Shown here piece after piece: positions 53,335 through 62,006 of a stretch of DNA of 64,000 bases. The DNA is taken from assembly GCA_016793775.1 (NCBI GenBank), contig JAEULK010000089.1, positions 62,001-126,000 of the forward strand, read 5' to 3'. Every line of letters starts with the position of its first letter. Within the stretch, counting starts at the first letter, position 1. The translations under genes were made by a program, and so were the position numbers. The notes below the pieces were generated by a model that did not search any database, was not told the origin of the DNA, and saw only the letters and a list, made by a program, of their open reading frames with translations. This DNA is from Sphingopyxis sp. Its GTDB lineage: Bacteria; Pseudomonadota; Alphaproteobacteria; Sphingomonadales; Sphingomonadaceae.

Positions 53335-54810
53335 CTATTTCTTCGGCGCCGCCTTGGCGGGCGCGGGCGCGGTGCCGCCGGATTTGACCGGCAGGGTGTT
53401 GGGCACTTCATAGGCTGAGCCGACCGCGATCAGGTGGCTGATCGCGATGCGGCGGATCGGCAGCGCCTTCGGCTGGATGCCGGCGTAAGAGAAGCTCGTC
53501 GCGCTGTGGCATTCGAAGCAATTATTGCCCTGTTGCCCCTTGGCGCTTTGCAGGAAGGTTTCCGCGGTGCTGTTCATCAGGCTGACCGCGCCGACCGCGT
53601 TGGTCTGGTTCAGATTCTGCCAGCCCGCAGTGGTGGTGACATAGGTGTTGGGCTTGAACCATGCCGTGCCGATCAGATTGTAATTCTGCAGCGGCGAGTT
53701 GTTCGGGAAATTGCCCGCGGCCTTTTGCGACGCGACGTTGATCGCGGCGATGTTCGACGGGCCGTTCGGCTGGGTGTCGCCGCCGGTCTGGTTCATCTGG
53801 ACGATGTTGGTGACCGGCGAGAATTTGCCCGTCGCAGCGTCGAAAGTCACGGTCGCGGGATTGGTGTTGGTTTCGACCAGCAAGGCCGCCTGCGAATAGG
53901 GCGTCCCGCCTTTGTAGAAGGTGAAATTCCCCGGATTGCTGGCATTGGGGTCGAACGTGAATGTGTTGTCGGCGAACATCGGCGCGTTCAGCTTGTGCTC
54001 GAAGGTCGCCCACAGGAATTCGGGGTGGTTGTCGACATAACCGACGACATGCATGCCGACGAGCGCGACGGTGACGACCTCATATTTGCCTGAGGGGACG
54101 ACGGCGCAGCTTGTGCCGTTGCAGTTGTTTTGGAGCACCGGCACCTCGGCCTGTGTGGTGTAAGTTCCCGCGGGCGCGGTCTCGCCGTCGGCGAGCCGAT
54201 ACCAGGTCGCCTTCACGATTGCGTCGCCGGGCGAATAATAATCGTCCTGATTTGGATTGCTCTCATAGGCGCCGGTCGCGATCAGGTTGCGCTTGGTCAC
54301 CGTGTAATAATTGGGCGTCATGTGGATCGAGGCATAGACCGGATAGCCGTTCTGCCCGATCAGCATGCTGCCGTCGGCCTCGACGATCGCATTGTCCTGG
54401 TTGCTGGTGCCGATGCCGGCATGGACCGGCTTCATATGCGCGTCGAGCCGCAGCAGCGAGGTGCGCGGCGCGTCATTGGGGCTGGCGATCAGGTCGTCGG
54501 GGACCTGCCAGCTCAGGAAACGCGGCGTGCCGTCGATCGGCGCATTGGCCCAGACAAAGGCTTCCCAAGACCATTGGTTGAACAGGCAGTCGTCGGCGCT
54601 GGTGCTCATCGCGGTCGGCATTGTCGCGGTCGGGGCGAGATAGGCCTTGAGTCCCTCGGCCCAGCCGAAACCCTCGGGACAGCTGGCGGCGGCGACTTCC
54701 TTGCCGCCATAGTCGCCGTCCTTGCACGACATAAGCAAAGCGGACGCGGCGACGGCAAGCGTGGCGAGCTTCATGCCGCGCCCGAACCTAGTCTGGAACC
54801 CTGCGTTCAT
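53335..54810 (-). CDS. Mono-heme cytochrome c-type lipoprotein, 491 aa
   Basis: An exported protein with a lipoprotein signal (GMKLATLAVAASALLMSC, lipobox LMSC) and one c-type heme site, CFECH (431-435), near the C-terminus. An early motif NQWSWEAFVWANAP and a long beta-rich mid-part (about 100-400) lack any recognised domain. It is probably a periplasm-facing outer-membrane or inner-membrane lipoprotein, with one heme for electron transfer or ligand sensing. The ATG at 54810 follows GGGGGGAG. No oxidase partner is adjacent. Confidence 0.82.
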   Translation of the reverse strand: MNAGFQTRFGRGMKLATLAVAASALLMSCKDGDYGGKEVAAASCPEGFGWAEGLKAYLAPTATMPTAMSTSADDCLFNQWSWEAFVWANAPIDGTPRFLSWQVPDDLIASPNDAPRTSLLRLDAHMKPVHAGIGTSNQDNAIVEADGSMLIGQNGYPVYASIHMTPNYYTVTKRNLIATGAYESNPNQDDYYSPGDAIVKATWYRLADGETAPAGTYTTQAEVPVLQNNCNGTSCAVVPSGKYEVVTVALVGMHVVGYVDNHPEFLWATFEHKLNAPMFADNTFTFDPNASNPGNFTFYKGGTPYSQAALLVETNTNPATVTFDAATGKFSPVTNIVQMNQTGGDTQPNGPSNIAAINVASQKAAGNFPNNSPLQNYNLIGTAWFKPNTYVTTTAGWQNLNQTNAVGAVSLMNSTAETFLQSAKGQQGNNCFECHSATSFSYAGIQPKALPIRRIAISHLIAVGSAYEVPNTLPVKSGGTAPAPAKAAPKK

Positions 54811-54931
54811 GATTTTGCTCCCCCCGGAAATTAACGAAACTAATATAGCGGTAAGTTGAAGTAAATATATGGCCCCATGTCGGGGTCATATTTTTACGAC
54901 CAAACTGGCAGCAATACTTTTGACCGTGTGA

Positions 54932-55276
54932 TTGCGGGTCAATTCCCCAACGCGAGTCGATACCATCAACGGGCTGGATTCGTGGGTCCCGCTGCGGCAT
55001 CATGGCGGCGGGTGCGAGGCCAAGGGCAAATGGTCGACCGTGTCGCTGCGCTTCTATGCTTAAAATGATGCGCCGCTTCAGATCACCGAATGGAATGTGC
55101 TGGGCGGCACGACGCGGCCCGAGGCGCTGGTGTTCATCGACCAATATGAAGAGACCGCCGAGACGATGCGCATCGTCGTGCCGGTGCTGCTGCTGGCGCT
55201 CGGCGCGCTGATCTTCTGGCTGGTCCGGCGGCATCGCGCCAAGAAGCGCGCCGTCGCCGGTCCCGAATTCCCCTGA
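54932..55276 (+). pseudogene. Remnant of a membrane protein gene (C-terminal part)
   Basis: In frame 2 the sequence reads DTINGLDSWVPLR, then GKWSTVSLRFYA, a TAA stop (55061-55063), and continues in the same frame NDAPLQITEWNVLGG and RPEALVFIDQYEETAETM, followed by a membrane helix VVPVLLLALGALIFWLV and a basic tail ending TGA at 55274-55276. There is no plausible start upstream; an in-frame TGA occurs at 54929. The coherent translation across the stop indicates a decayed gene that has lost its N-terminal part. The family is unknown. Confidence 0.6.
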
Positions 55277-56836
55277 TTATTCGGCCGCCTCGAGCGCGGG
55301 CTCGGCCTTGGCGGCGCTCGCGGCGCGGGCATTGCCGAAGCTGAGCACGCCGTCCTCGATCGCGCCGCTGCGCATGTCAACGCGGTCCTGCAGGTAATTC
55401 TGGTTGAGCCGCCAGGGCAGCGCATCGGCGTTCTTGGGCATGATGTGCAGCGAGCGCTGGATATAACCCGACGAGAAGTCGAAGATATTCTCCTCTGTCA
55501 GGCTGGCGGGGTCGGCGAGCGCCGGGGTCGCCACGGTGGTACCCGTAGCGTCCATATGGTTGAGCACGCGGCAGACATATTCGGCGACGATGTCGGCGCG
55601 CAACGTCCAGCTGGCGTTCAAATAACCGAACACCGCCGAGAAGTTCGGGACGTTCGAGAACATGCACGCCTTGTAGTAGAAATGCTCGCTCCAGTCGACG
55701 AGGTCGCCATCGACGCGCACCGGGACCTTGCCCGCGACCGCCAGGCTGAGGCCGGTCGCGGTGACAATGATGTCGGCGTCGAGATGCTTGCCCGATTGGA
55801 GCTGGATGCCCGTCGCGTCGAACCGCTCGATATGATCGGTGACCACCGTGGCCTTGTCGCGCTTGATCGCCTCGAAGAAATCGGCGTCGGGAACGAGGCA
55901 CAGGCGCTGTTCCCACGGGTTATAGGGCGGAGTGAAGGCTTCGGCGTCATAGCGGTCGCCCAAGGTCTTCTTGACCTGCTTGGTCAGGAATTCGCGAATC
56001 TTCTCGGGCTTGGTGCGCGCCTTCTGGAAGACGATGTCCTGCATCTTCACATTTTTGAAGCGCGTGATCTTGTACGCCATCTGCTCGGGCAGGATCTTGC
56101 GCAGGAAATTGGCGAAGCCGTCTTTCGCGGGGCGTATCGCGAACCAGGTCGGGGTGCGCTGGAGCATCGTGACATGCGCGGCGCCCGGGCCGTTCCTGGG
56201 GTCGGTCATCGCCGGCACGATCGTCACCGCGGTGGCGCCCGACCCGATCACGACAACTTTTTTGCCCGTGTAATCGAGATCCTTGGGCCAGAATTGCGGG
56301 TGGACGATCTGGCCCTGAAAATCGTCGCGTCCCGTGAAATCGGCATCGAAGGGCGAGTCATAGTCATAATAGCCGGCGCCGAGATAGAGCCAGCGCGCGG
56401 TCGTGGTCGAGGTCGCACCGGTTTCGTCTTCCAGCGTCGCGGTCCAGCGCGCGGTGGTGCTGTCCCAATCGGCGCCGATCACCTTGCGGTTGAAGCGGAT
56501 GCGCTCGCGGATTCCGCGTTCGTCGACGATTCGGTTCAGATATTCGAGGATTGCTGGGCCGTCGGCGATCGACTTTTCATGCTTCCACGGCTCGAATACG
56601 AAACCCAGCGTGTGCATGTCGCTATCCGAGCGGATGCCGGGATAACGGAACAGGTCCCAGGTGCCGCCCAGGTCAGCGCGGCGTTCGACGAGCGTGAAGC
56701 TGCGGTCCGGGCTGAATTTCTGGAGATGCGCAGCCATGCCGATGCCCGAAATGCCCGCGCCGACGATCAGCACGTCCTGATCGACGGGTGCAGCCGCCGT
56801 GCCGCTTGCGCGTTCCATGGTCGCACTGTCTGCCAT
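55277..56836 (-). CDS. Flavin-containing (Baeyer-Villiger-type) monooxygenase
   Basis: An FAD- and NADPH-dependent enzyme of 519 aa that inserts oxygen into ketones or related substrates. FAD motif IVGAGISGIGMA near residue 24, Baeyer-Villiger fingerprint FQGQIVHPQFWPKDLDY (FxGxxxHxxxWP) near 180, and the NADPH motif VVIGSGATAVTIVPA near 201. The ATG at 56836 follows GGGAG at good spacing; an ATG at 56851 adds five residues. It faces the phosphate locus divergently. The substrate is unknown, but the enzyme suits the xenobiotic catabolism of sphingomonads. Confidence 0.92.
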   Translation of the reverse strand: MADSATMERASGTAAAPVDQDVLIVGAGISGIGMAAHLQKFSPDRSFTLVERRADLGGTWDLFRYPGIRSDSDMHTLGFVFEPWKHEKSIADGPAILEYLNRIVDERGIRERIRFNRKVIGADWDSTTARWTATLEDETGATSTTTARWLYLGAGYYDYDSPFDADFTGRDDFQGQIVHPQFWPKDLDYTGKKVVVIGSGATAVTIVPAMTDPRNGPGAAHVTMLQRTPTWFAIRPAKDGFANFLRKILPEQMAYKITRFKNVKMQDIVFQKARTKPEKIREFLTKQVKKTLGDRYDAEAFTPPYNPWEQRLCLVPDADFFEAIKRDKATVVTDHIERFDATGIQLQSGKHLDADIIVTATGLSLAVAGKVPVRVDGDLVDWSEHFYYKACMFSNVPNFSAVFGYLNASWTLRADIVAEYVCRVLNHMDATGTTVATPALADPASLTEENIFDFSSGYIQRSLHIMPKNADALPWRLNQNYLQDRVDMRSGAIEDGVLSFGNARAASAAKAEPALEAAE

Positions 56837-57022
56837 GATCTCGTCTCCCATATGTTATTTGCTGGCAGCTTACGCACCGCGTTGCATTTTGCAATGGATT
56901 AGAGGGGGGTGCAGCGGGGGGCGAAGCCCGCTTGTCGCTGTCACATTATTGTCATAGGGGCGTAACCCGTTTGCCACTTAAGCCGTTACGCGACGGAAAC
57001 AGCAGGAAAGGATGAAAGCCCG

Positions 57023-58147
57023 ATGCGTCAGATCGCCGTCCTTCCCTATCGTTTCAGCGGACCGGCGCAGGACGGGCCGACCGAGATCCTGCTGATCACC
57101 TCACGCGAGACCAAGCGCTGGGTGGTGCCCAAGGGCAACCCGTTGACCGGCATGGAGCGCCACGCCGCCGCGGCGATCGAGGCCGAGGAGGAAGCCGGGG
57201 TGATCGGCGCGGTGTGCCCGACGCCGATCGGCAGCTATGAATATCGCAAGCGCCGCGCCAATGGCGCGTCGATCATGTACCAGGTCGAGGTGTTTCCGCT
57301 CGCGGTGACTAATGAGCTGGGCGAATGGAAAGAAATGGACGAACGCGACCGCAAGTGGTTCTCGTTCCGCGATGCCGCCGCGGCGGTCGAGGAGCCCGAC
57401 CTGCAGGCGATGATCCGTTCGTTCGGCGATGGCGGTTTCCGCGCCGTCGCCCAGCCTCGCGGCGCCGTTCAAAATGTAGCCGACAGGACAGGGGTTAGCT
57501 GGATGTTCGCATGGTTTCAGCGTTTGCTGCCGCGACAGGGAAACTTCTTCGAATTGTTCGAAAGCCACGCTGCGACCTTGGTCGCGGGGGCCAATGCGCT
57601 GTCGCGCATGTTGCAGGGCGGCGAGGGCATGGCCGACCATGTCCGCGAGATCATCGAGCGCGAGCATGACGCCGATGCGATCACGCGCGAAGTGTTGCAG
57701 ACCGTGCGCCGGACGTTCCTGACGCCGTTCGACCGCAGCGCGATCACCAGCCTGATCGCCTCCATGGACGATGCGATCGACGAGATGCAGAAGACCGCGG
57801 GCGCGGTCGACCTGTACGATGTTACCGAATTCGAACCCGAGATGCGCGACATCGGCGGGATCATCGTCGATGCGGCGCGGCTCACCGCAGAGGCGCTGCC
57901 GCTGCTGCGCAACATCGGCGCCAACGGCGCGCGGCTCCACGAGTTGACCGAGCGGCTGGTGCGGATGGAGGGCCATGCCGACGAGATTCACGCCGCCGGG
58001 CTCAAGCGCCTGTTCCGCGAACATGGCGAGGCGAACCCGACGCGATTCCTGATCGCACGCGAACTCTTCCGCCATCTCGAACGCGTCACCGACAGTTTCG
58101 AGGATGTCGCGAACGAAATCGATGGCCTGGTCATCGACCACGCATAA
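57023..58147 (+). CDS. NUDIX hydrolase - DUF47 (PhoU-like) fusion
   Basis: A single 374-aa frame with two modules. Residues 1-150 form a NUDIX domain (DIPP-like): MRQIAVLPYRFS, WVVPKGNPL and EAEEEAGVIGA, with the usual Arg of the Nudix box replaced by Ile (AAAAIEAEEEAG) but the metal-binding Glu kept. Residues 161-374 form a DUF47/PhoU-like helical domain beginning MFAWFQRLLPRQGNFFELFE. An ATG at 57503 with a purine-rich lead (ACAGGGG) could also start the DUF47 part alone. It lies 15 bp before the phosphate transporter and likely regulates it, possibly coupling it to inositol-pyrophosphate- or polyphosphate-like signals. Confidence 0.85.
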   Translation: MRQIAVLPYRFSGPAQDGPTEILLITSRETKRWVVPKGNPLTGMERHAAAAIEAEEEAGVIGAVCPTPIGSYEYRKRRANGASIMYQVEVFPLAVTNELGEWKEMDERDRKWFSFRDAAAAVEEPDLQAMIRSFGDGGFRAVAQPRGAVQNVADRTGVSWMFAWFQRLLPRQGNFFELFESHAATLVAGANALSRMLQGGEGMADHVREIIEREHDADAITREVLQTVRRTFLTPFDRSAITSLIASMDDAIDEMQKTAGAVDLYDVTEFEPEMRDIGGIIVDAARLTAEALPLLRNIGANGARLHELTERLVRMEGHADEIHAAGLKRLFREHGEANPTRFLIARELFRHLERVTDSFEDVANEIDGLVIDHA

Positions 58148-58162
58148 GCGGGGGCGTCCAGC

Positions 58163-59176
58163 ATGCACGAACTCGCTTTCCCGCTTCTCGTCGGCCTCGT
58201 CGTTCTGGCGCTGGCGTTCGACTTCCTGAATGGTCTGCACGACGCCGCGAACAGCATCGCAACCGTCGTCGCCACGCGCCTGCTGCGCCCGGTGCAGGCG
58301 GTGCTGTTCGCCGCCTTTTTCAATTTCGCCGCTTATTTCCTGTCGATCATCTTCCCCGAACTGCACAAGGTCGCCGAGACGATCGGTAAGGGGATCATCG
58401 ACAAAGACCTGGTCACGCCCGCGGTCGTGTTCGGTGCGCTGGTCGGTGCGATGTTCTGGAACGTCGTGACCTGGCTGAAGGGCATTCCCTCGTCGTCCAG
58501 CCACGCGCTCGTCGGCGGCATCGTCGGTGCGGGCGTCGCGCATGCGGGGTTCCAGGGGATCGAATGGATCGGACTCAACAAGACCGTGATCGCGATCTTT
58601 CTGTCGCCGATGCTCGGCATGCTGCTCGCGATGCTGGTCATGCTGATCAGCAGCTGGGCGCTGCGTCGCGCGACCGCCAGTTTTGCCGAAAAGACCTTTC
58701 GCCACCTCCACCTCTTTTCGTCCGCCGCCTATTCGCTCAGTCACGGGCTGAACGATGCGCAAAAGACGATGGGGATCATTACCGTGTTGCTCTATTCGAC
58801 CGGCTATCTGCAGGGCGAATTCCATGTGCCGCGCTGGGTGGCGTTCAGCTGCTACATCGCGATCGCGCTCGGCACGCTGTCGGGCGGGTGGAAGATCATC
58901 GAGACGATGGGCGGGCGCATCACCAAGCTGTCGCATCATCAGGGCTTCGCCGCCTCGACCGGCGGGTCGATCATGGTGTTCACCGCCAGCCTGCTCGGCA
59001 TCCCGGTGTCGACGACGCACACGATCACCGGCAGCATCATCGGTGCCGGCGTCGCCCGCCGCGCCAGTGCGGTGCGCTGGGGGGTCGCGGGCAATGTCGT
59101 CGCGGCGTGGTTCATCACCATCCCCGCGAGCGCGGTGGTCGCCGCGCTTTTCTATCCGATCACACGGCTGTTCTGA
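58163..59176 (+). CDS. Inorganic phosphate transporter (PiT family)
   Basis: A 337-aa low-affinity phosphate:cation symporter of the PiT family with about 10 membrane segments. Signature repeats are FLNGLHDAANSIATVVATRLL near residue 22 and SLSHGLNDAQKTMGIITVLL near residue 194, plus PVSTTHTITGSIIGAG near the end. DUF47 proteins such as the upstream one commonly partner PiT transporters. The last 25 bp overlap the 3' end of the opposing DJ-1-type gene. Confidence 0.95.
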   Translation: MHELAFPLLVGLVVLALAFDFLNGLHDAANSIATVVATRLLRPVQAVLFAAFFNFAAYFLSIIFPELHKVAETIGKGIIDKDLVTPAVVFGALVGAMFWNVVTWLKGIPSSSSHALVGGIVGAGVAHAGFQGIEWIGLNKTVIAIFLSPMLGMLLAMLVMLISSWALRRATASFAEKTFRHLHLFSSAAYSLSHGLNDAQKTMGIITVLLYSTGYLQGEFHVPRWVAFSCYIAIALGTLSGGWKIIETMGGRITKLSHHQGFAASTGGSIMVFTASLLGIPVSTTHTITGSIIGAGVARRASAVRWGVAGNVVAAWFITIPASAVVAALFYPITRLF

Positions 59177-59826
59177 CGCACGTCGCTGCCCGCTTGCCAG
59201 GCGGGGACGGGCGGCATGGGCGACTGGATGATGTTGGGGATTTTGCTGCTGACCGGTGGGTCGGGGTAATATTGCGTCGTCTGCTGGACATCCGCCGCCA
59301 GTGCTTCGCCGCCGAGCAGCGAGATCAGATACAGCGCCTCGTCCAATCCCGACGAGATGCCGCCGCCGGTCAGGCGGTCGCGGTCGAGGACGAAGCGCGG
59401 GTGGCCGGGCGCGACGCCGATCGCCGGATAATTTTGCAGCAAATAGGGGATGAAGGCCCAGTGGGTGGTGACATTGTGGCCGTCGAGCAGGCCGGCATGC
59501 GCGGCGAGCAGCGCGCCTTCGCACACCGAACAGACATAGCGCGCCTCTGCCGCCTGCGCGGTTATGAACTGCTGGAAGCGGCGGTCGGGGCCGAACATGA
59601 TCGTATGCAACGCGGCAGGTTCGCCGCCCGGCACCCACAGGGCGTCGCAGGCGGTCACTGTATCGAGCCCGTTCGTCACGTTGAACTCGAACCCGTTGTT
59701 GAACATGACGAGCCCCGCGTCGGCCGCGACGACATCGACCGTGAAACCTGCCCAGCGGAACATTTCGGCGGAACCGCATACATCGAGCAGGTCGATGTCG
59801 GGATAGACGGGAATGACGATGCGCAT
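59152..59826 (-). CDS. DJ-1/PfpI family protein (isonitrile hydratase-like)
   Basis: A 224-aa protein of the DJ-1/PfpI superfamily: MRIVIPVYPDIDLLDVCGSAEMFRWAG, DALWVPGGEP near 75 and the nucleophile Cys in VCSVCEGALLAAHAGLLDG near 110, followed by THWAFIPYL. The layout is closest to isonitrile hydratase (InhA) and to GATase1 domains of GlxA-type regulators, but no HTH domain is present. It could act as a hydratase or as a glyoxalase III-like enzyme. Its 3' end overlaps the phosphate transporter gene. Confidence 0.85.
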   Translation of the reverse strand: MRIVIPVYPDIDLLDVCGSAEMFRWAGFTVDVVAADAGLVMFNNGFEFNVTNGLDTVTACDALWVPGGEPAALHTIMFGPDRRFQQFITAQAAEARYVCSVCEGALLAAHAGLLDGHNVTTHWAFIPYLLQNYPAIGVAPGHPRFVLDRDRLTGGGISSGLDEALYLISLLGGEALAADVQQTTQYYPDPPVSSKIPNIIQSPMPPVPAWQAGSDVRQNSRVIG

Positions 59827-60075
59827 GGCCACATCCTTTGCTTCGTGGCGGGTCATGGCGTGTACCCCTGAGTCGCGACACGCAAATGATGCAGGTGATT
59901 CGAGACGAAAGCAACATATGCGCCGGAAATACTGTCACCGAGTCAATGTTTGTGCGATATTTTCGTCAGATGACTATAGTAATAGGAAAAATTACTGCTT
60001 CGTGCGCCCATCGTTTCGGGCTATGATCAAATACCGGCTGCGGTAAAGCGGTCGTGCAGTTGTTGGGAGCGACGC

Positions 60076-60392
60076 ATGTTGGCCGTACAAATGAACTATC
60101 GCAGCGTCCTGACCACTCCCGGTCTGGCCGACGACGAAGCGGTCGTTCCGCGCCGCCGGAGTCCGCTGCTGCTGTTTCCGGCGATCGCGATGCTGGCCGC
60201 GATGACGGCGCCCGCGCGCGCCGAACCAGGCGATTTGCTCGTTCGCGTCTGCTCGGGCGATCCGGGGAATATGTCATGATCCGCCTGCCGGTGGGCGACC
60301 GGCCGGACGGCACGCCCGACCATCACGACAAGGCACCCTGCCATGCGGCCTGTCCCGCCGCGCCGCGCGAACCGCGCCGTTCCGCCGCCTGA
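60076..60392 (+). pseudogene. Frameshifted small exported protein with a CHAxC motif
   Basis: The first frame (ATG 60076, ribosome site GGGAG) encodes a signal peptide (SPLLLFPAIAMLAAMTAPARA) and EPGDLLVRVCSGDPG, but stops at TGA 60277-60279. From the G run at 60264-60267, the -1 frame continues EYVMIRLPVGDRPDGTPDHHDKAPCHAACP to a stop at 60392. Joining the two gives a coherent exported protein of about 105 aa with a likely metal-binding HHDKAPCHAAC site. Loss of one G in a homopolymer explains the break; it could be real or a sequencing error. The 250 bp upstream (59827-60075) hold no gene. Confidence 0.55.
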
Positions 60393-60412
60393 CGGGGCGC
60401 GAACGCCGCTCG

Positions 60413-61891
60413 CTATTTCGCGGGGCGATAATCGACGCGCGCGCCGCCGACCATCTGCACGGGCAGGTACAGGCCGTTGCCATAGGCCTTGATCTCGCCG
60501 ATCGCGAAGCGGGCGATGTCGGTGCGGATGACGAAGGCGCCCTCGCGCCGCTGCCCGACCGCGCGGCGGATCTTGCCCTGCAGTTCGCCAAGGTCGCGGG
60601 TAAAATTCTGGGTCAGCGCGTCGGCGATCAGCGGCGCGAAGCCGGGGTTCTGGCCGAGCAGGATCAACAGGTCGCCACCGACCCCGTCGCTGTCGCCGCT
60701 GATCGCGATGTCGGTGAAGCGGACCTCGGCCGATCCGGGGGCGTTGCGCGGGATCGCGGTCATCCAGAGTTGGCCGCGCGTCGGTTCGCCCTTGCGGCTT
60801 TGCAGCCGCGCGGTGACCGCGAGGCCGACCGCGATGCGCCCGCCCGGCGCGCCATAGATGGTCGATTTGCCGAAGCTGACGTCCATCGGGCCGAGTTCGG
60901 GCAGTACGAAGGGCCGCTTCGCGCGCTTCGCGAGCGCGCGGTCGACCACCGGCTGGAGCTGCGCATAGTCGGCGACCACCGGGACACGCACGTCGAGATG
61001 CGGCTTGGGCGCTTCGCGCGCCAGCCTGGGCAGCGGGGTGGGGGCGGGATCGGCGGGGCGACCGGAGACGAAGGTCTCGGTGATCCCCTCGATCCCGAGG
61101 TTCAGATTGATGCGCTGGCCGTCGAGGCGATAACCGCCGTAGAGGACACGCTGCGGCGTGACGCGCATCCACACCGGCGGATTGTCATGGTTGAGTTCGA
61201 GCGCGGTGAAACTCTGCCGCCAGATGTCGGCGGCCTGTTTGCGGATGTCGATCTTCGCGATCTCGCGGTTCACTTCGCGCTCCACCCCCGCGACAACGGG
61301 TTTCAGCTTGGCGTCGGCCTCGTCGGTAAAGGTGATCCGCTTGCCGAGGAAATCGATCCCGGGCGCCCTGGTCCAGCCATAGGTGATGCGGGCCTTGCCG
61401 CGCGTTTTCCAGTCGGGGGTCAGCTCGATTCGCACGCGCGCATGCGCCAGCGCGGCGCCGGTCGCGGTCTCGCCCTTCAGCACCCCGCCGACGTCGCGCG
61501 CGCTGATCGCCGCATGGATCGGCACATCGACGACGATCTCGTCGCCCTCGCCGCGCAGCCGCAGCGGCCCGCGCGTCACCTGCCCGACGATGGTGCAGGG
61601 GATGGCGGGGGTAACCTTCACCTTCTTGCCGAACAGCTTGACCCGCTGCGGCGCGACGCACGCCTTTTCGCGGCGGTCGATCGTCCAAAGCGTCTTCGGC
61701 ACCGCGCGCTCGAGTTCGCGCTTCAGCGGGCCGATGTCGGCGTCGATGGGGACGGCGATCAGCGAGGTCTGAGACGGGGAAGGTGCCCTGTCGGTCGCGC
61801 GCGGCGGGGCATCGACGTCGGTTTGGCGGTCGCAGGCGCTGAGCATGGCAGTCGGCAATAATGCAATAGTCAGTCTGTTGATCACGCGCAT
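60413..61891 (-). CDS. DUF4403 family lipoprotein
   Basis: A 492-aa lipoprotein (signal INRLTIALLPTAMLSAC, lipobox LSAC) of the DUF4403 family, which has a BPI/SMP-like elongated lipid-binding fold prediction. SLIAVPIDADIGPLKRELERAVP opens the domain, and repeats of beta-rich blocks (RVRIELTPDWKTRGKARITYGW, GQRINLNLGIEG, LDVRVPVVADYAQLQPVVDRAL) run to the C-terminus. It is likely periplasmic and involved in lipid or envelope matters, but no function is known. It converges with the frameshifted gene and is divergent from the HEAT-like gene. Confidence 0.88.
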   Translation of the reverse strand: MRVINRLTIALLPTAMLSACDRQTDVDAPPRATDRAPSPSQTSLIAVPIDADIGPLKRELERAVPKTLWTIDRREKACVAPQRVKLFGKKVKVTPAIPCTIVGQVTRGPLRLRGEGDEIVVDVPIHAAISARDVGGVLKGETATGAALAHARVRIELTPDWKTRGKARITYGWTRAPGIDFLGKRITFTDEADAKLKPVVAGVEREVNREIAKIDIRKQAADIWRQSFTALELNHDNPPVWMRVTPQRVLYGGYRLDGQRINLNLGIEGITETFVSGRPADPAPTPLPRLAREAPKPHLDVRVPVVADYAQLQPVVDRALAKRAKRPFVLPELGPMDVSFGKSTIYGAPGGRIAVGLAVTARLQSRKGEPTRGQLWMTAIPRNAPGSAEVRFTDIAISGDSDGVGGDLLILLGQNPGFAPLIADALTQNFTRDLGELQGKIRRAVGQRREGAFVIRTDIARFAIGEIKAYGNGLYLPVQMVGGARVDYRPAK

Positions 61892-62006
61892 CGCTCTGTC
61901 CCCGTTCGGTTTCCATTCCTAACACCGAATCGTGCAGAGCTGTTCCCGACAAATCGACCGGTCTCGCGCGTTGACGCGACCCCCGTTGCAGTCGCATGGC
62001 GGCGGT

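Noticed and set aside
54869..54898. Plus-strand terminator (GGCCCC/GGGGTC stem followed by ATATTTTT)
   Set aside because: No plus-strand gene ends just upstream, and the segment is in the leader of the opposing lipoprotein gene, so its role is unclear.
57101..59938. Very long open frames opposite real genes (for example a 945-codon frame here and an 802-codon frame opposite thrS)
   Set aside because: They lie antisense to clearly recognised genes, have Arg/Asp/His-rich composition typical of GC-rich shadow frames, and match no family.
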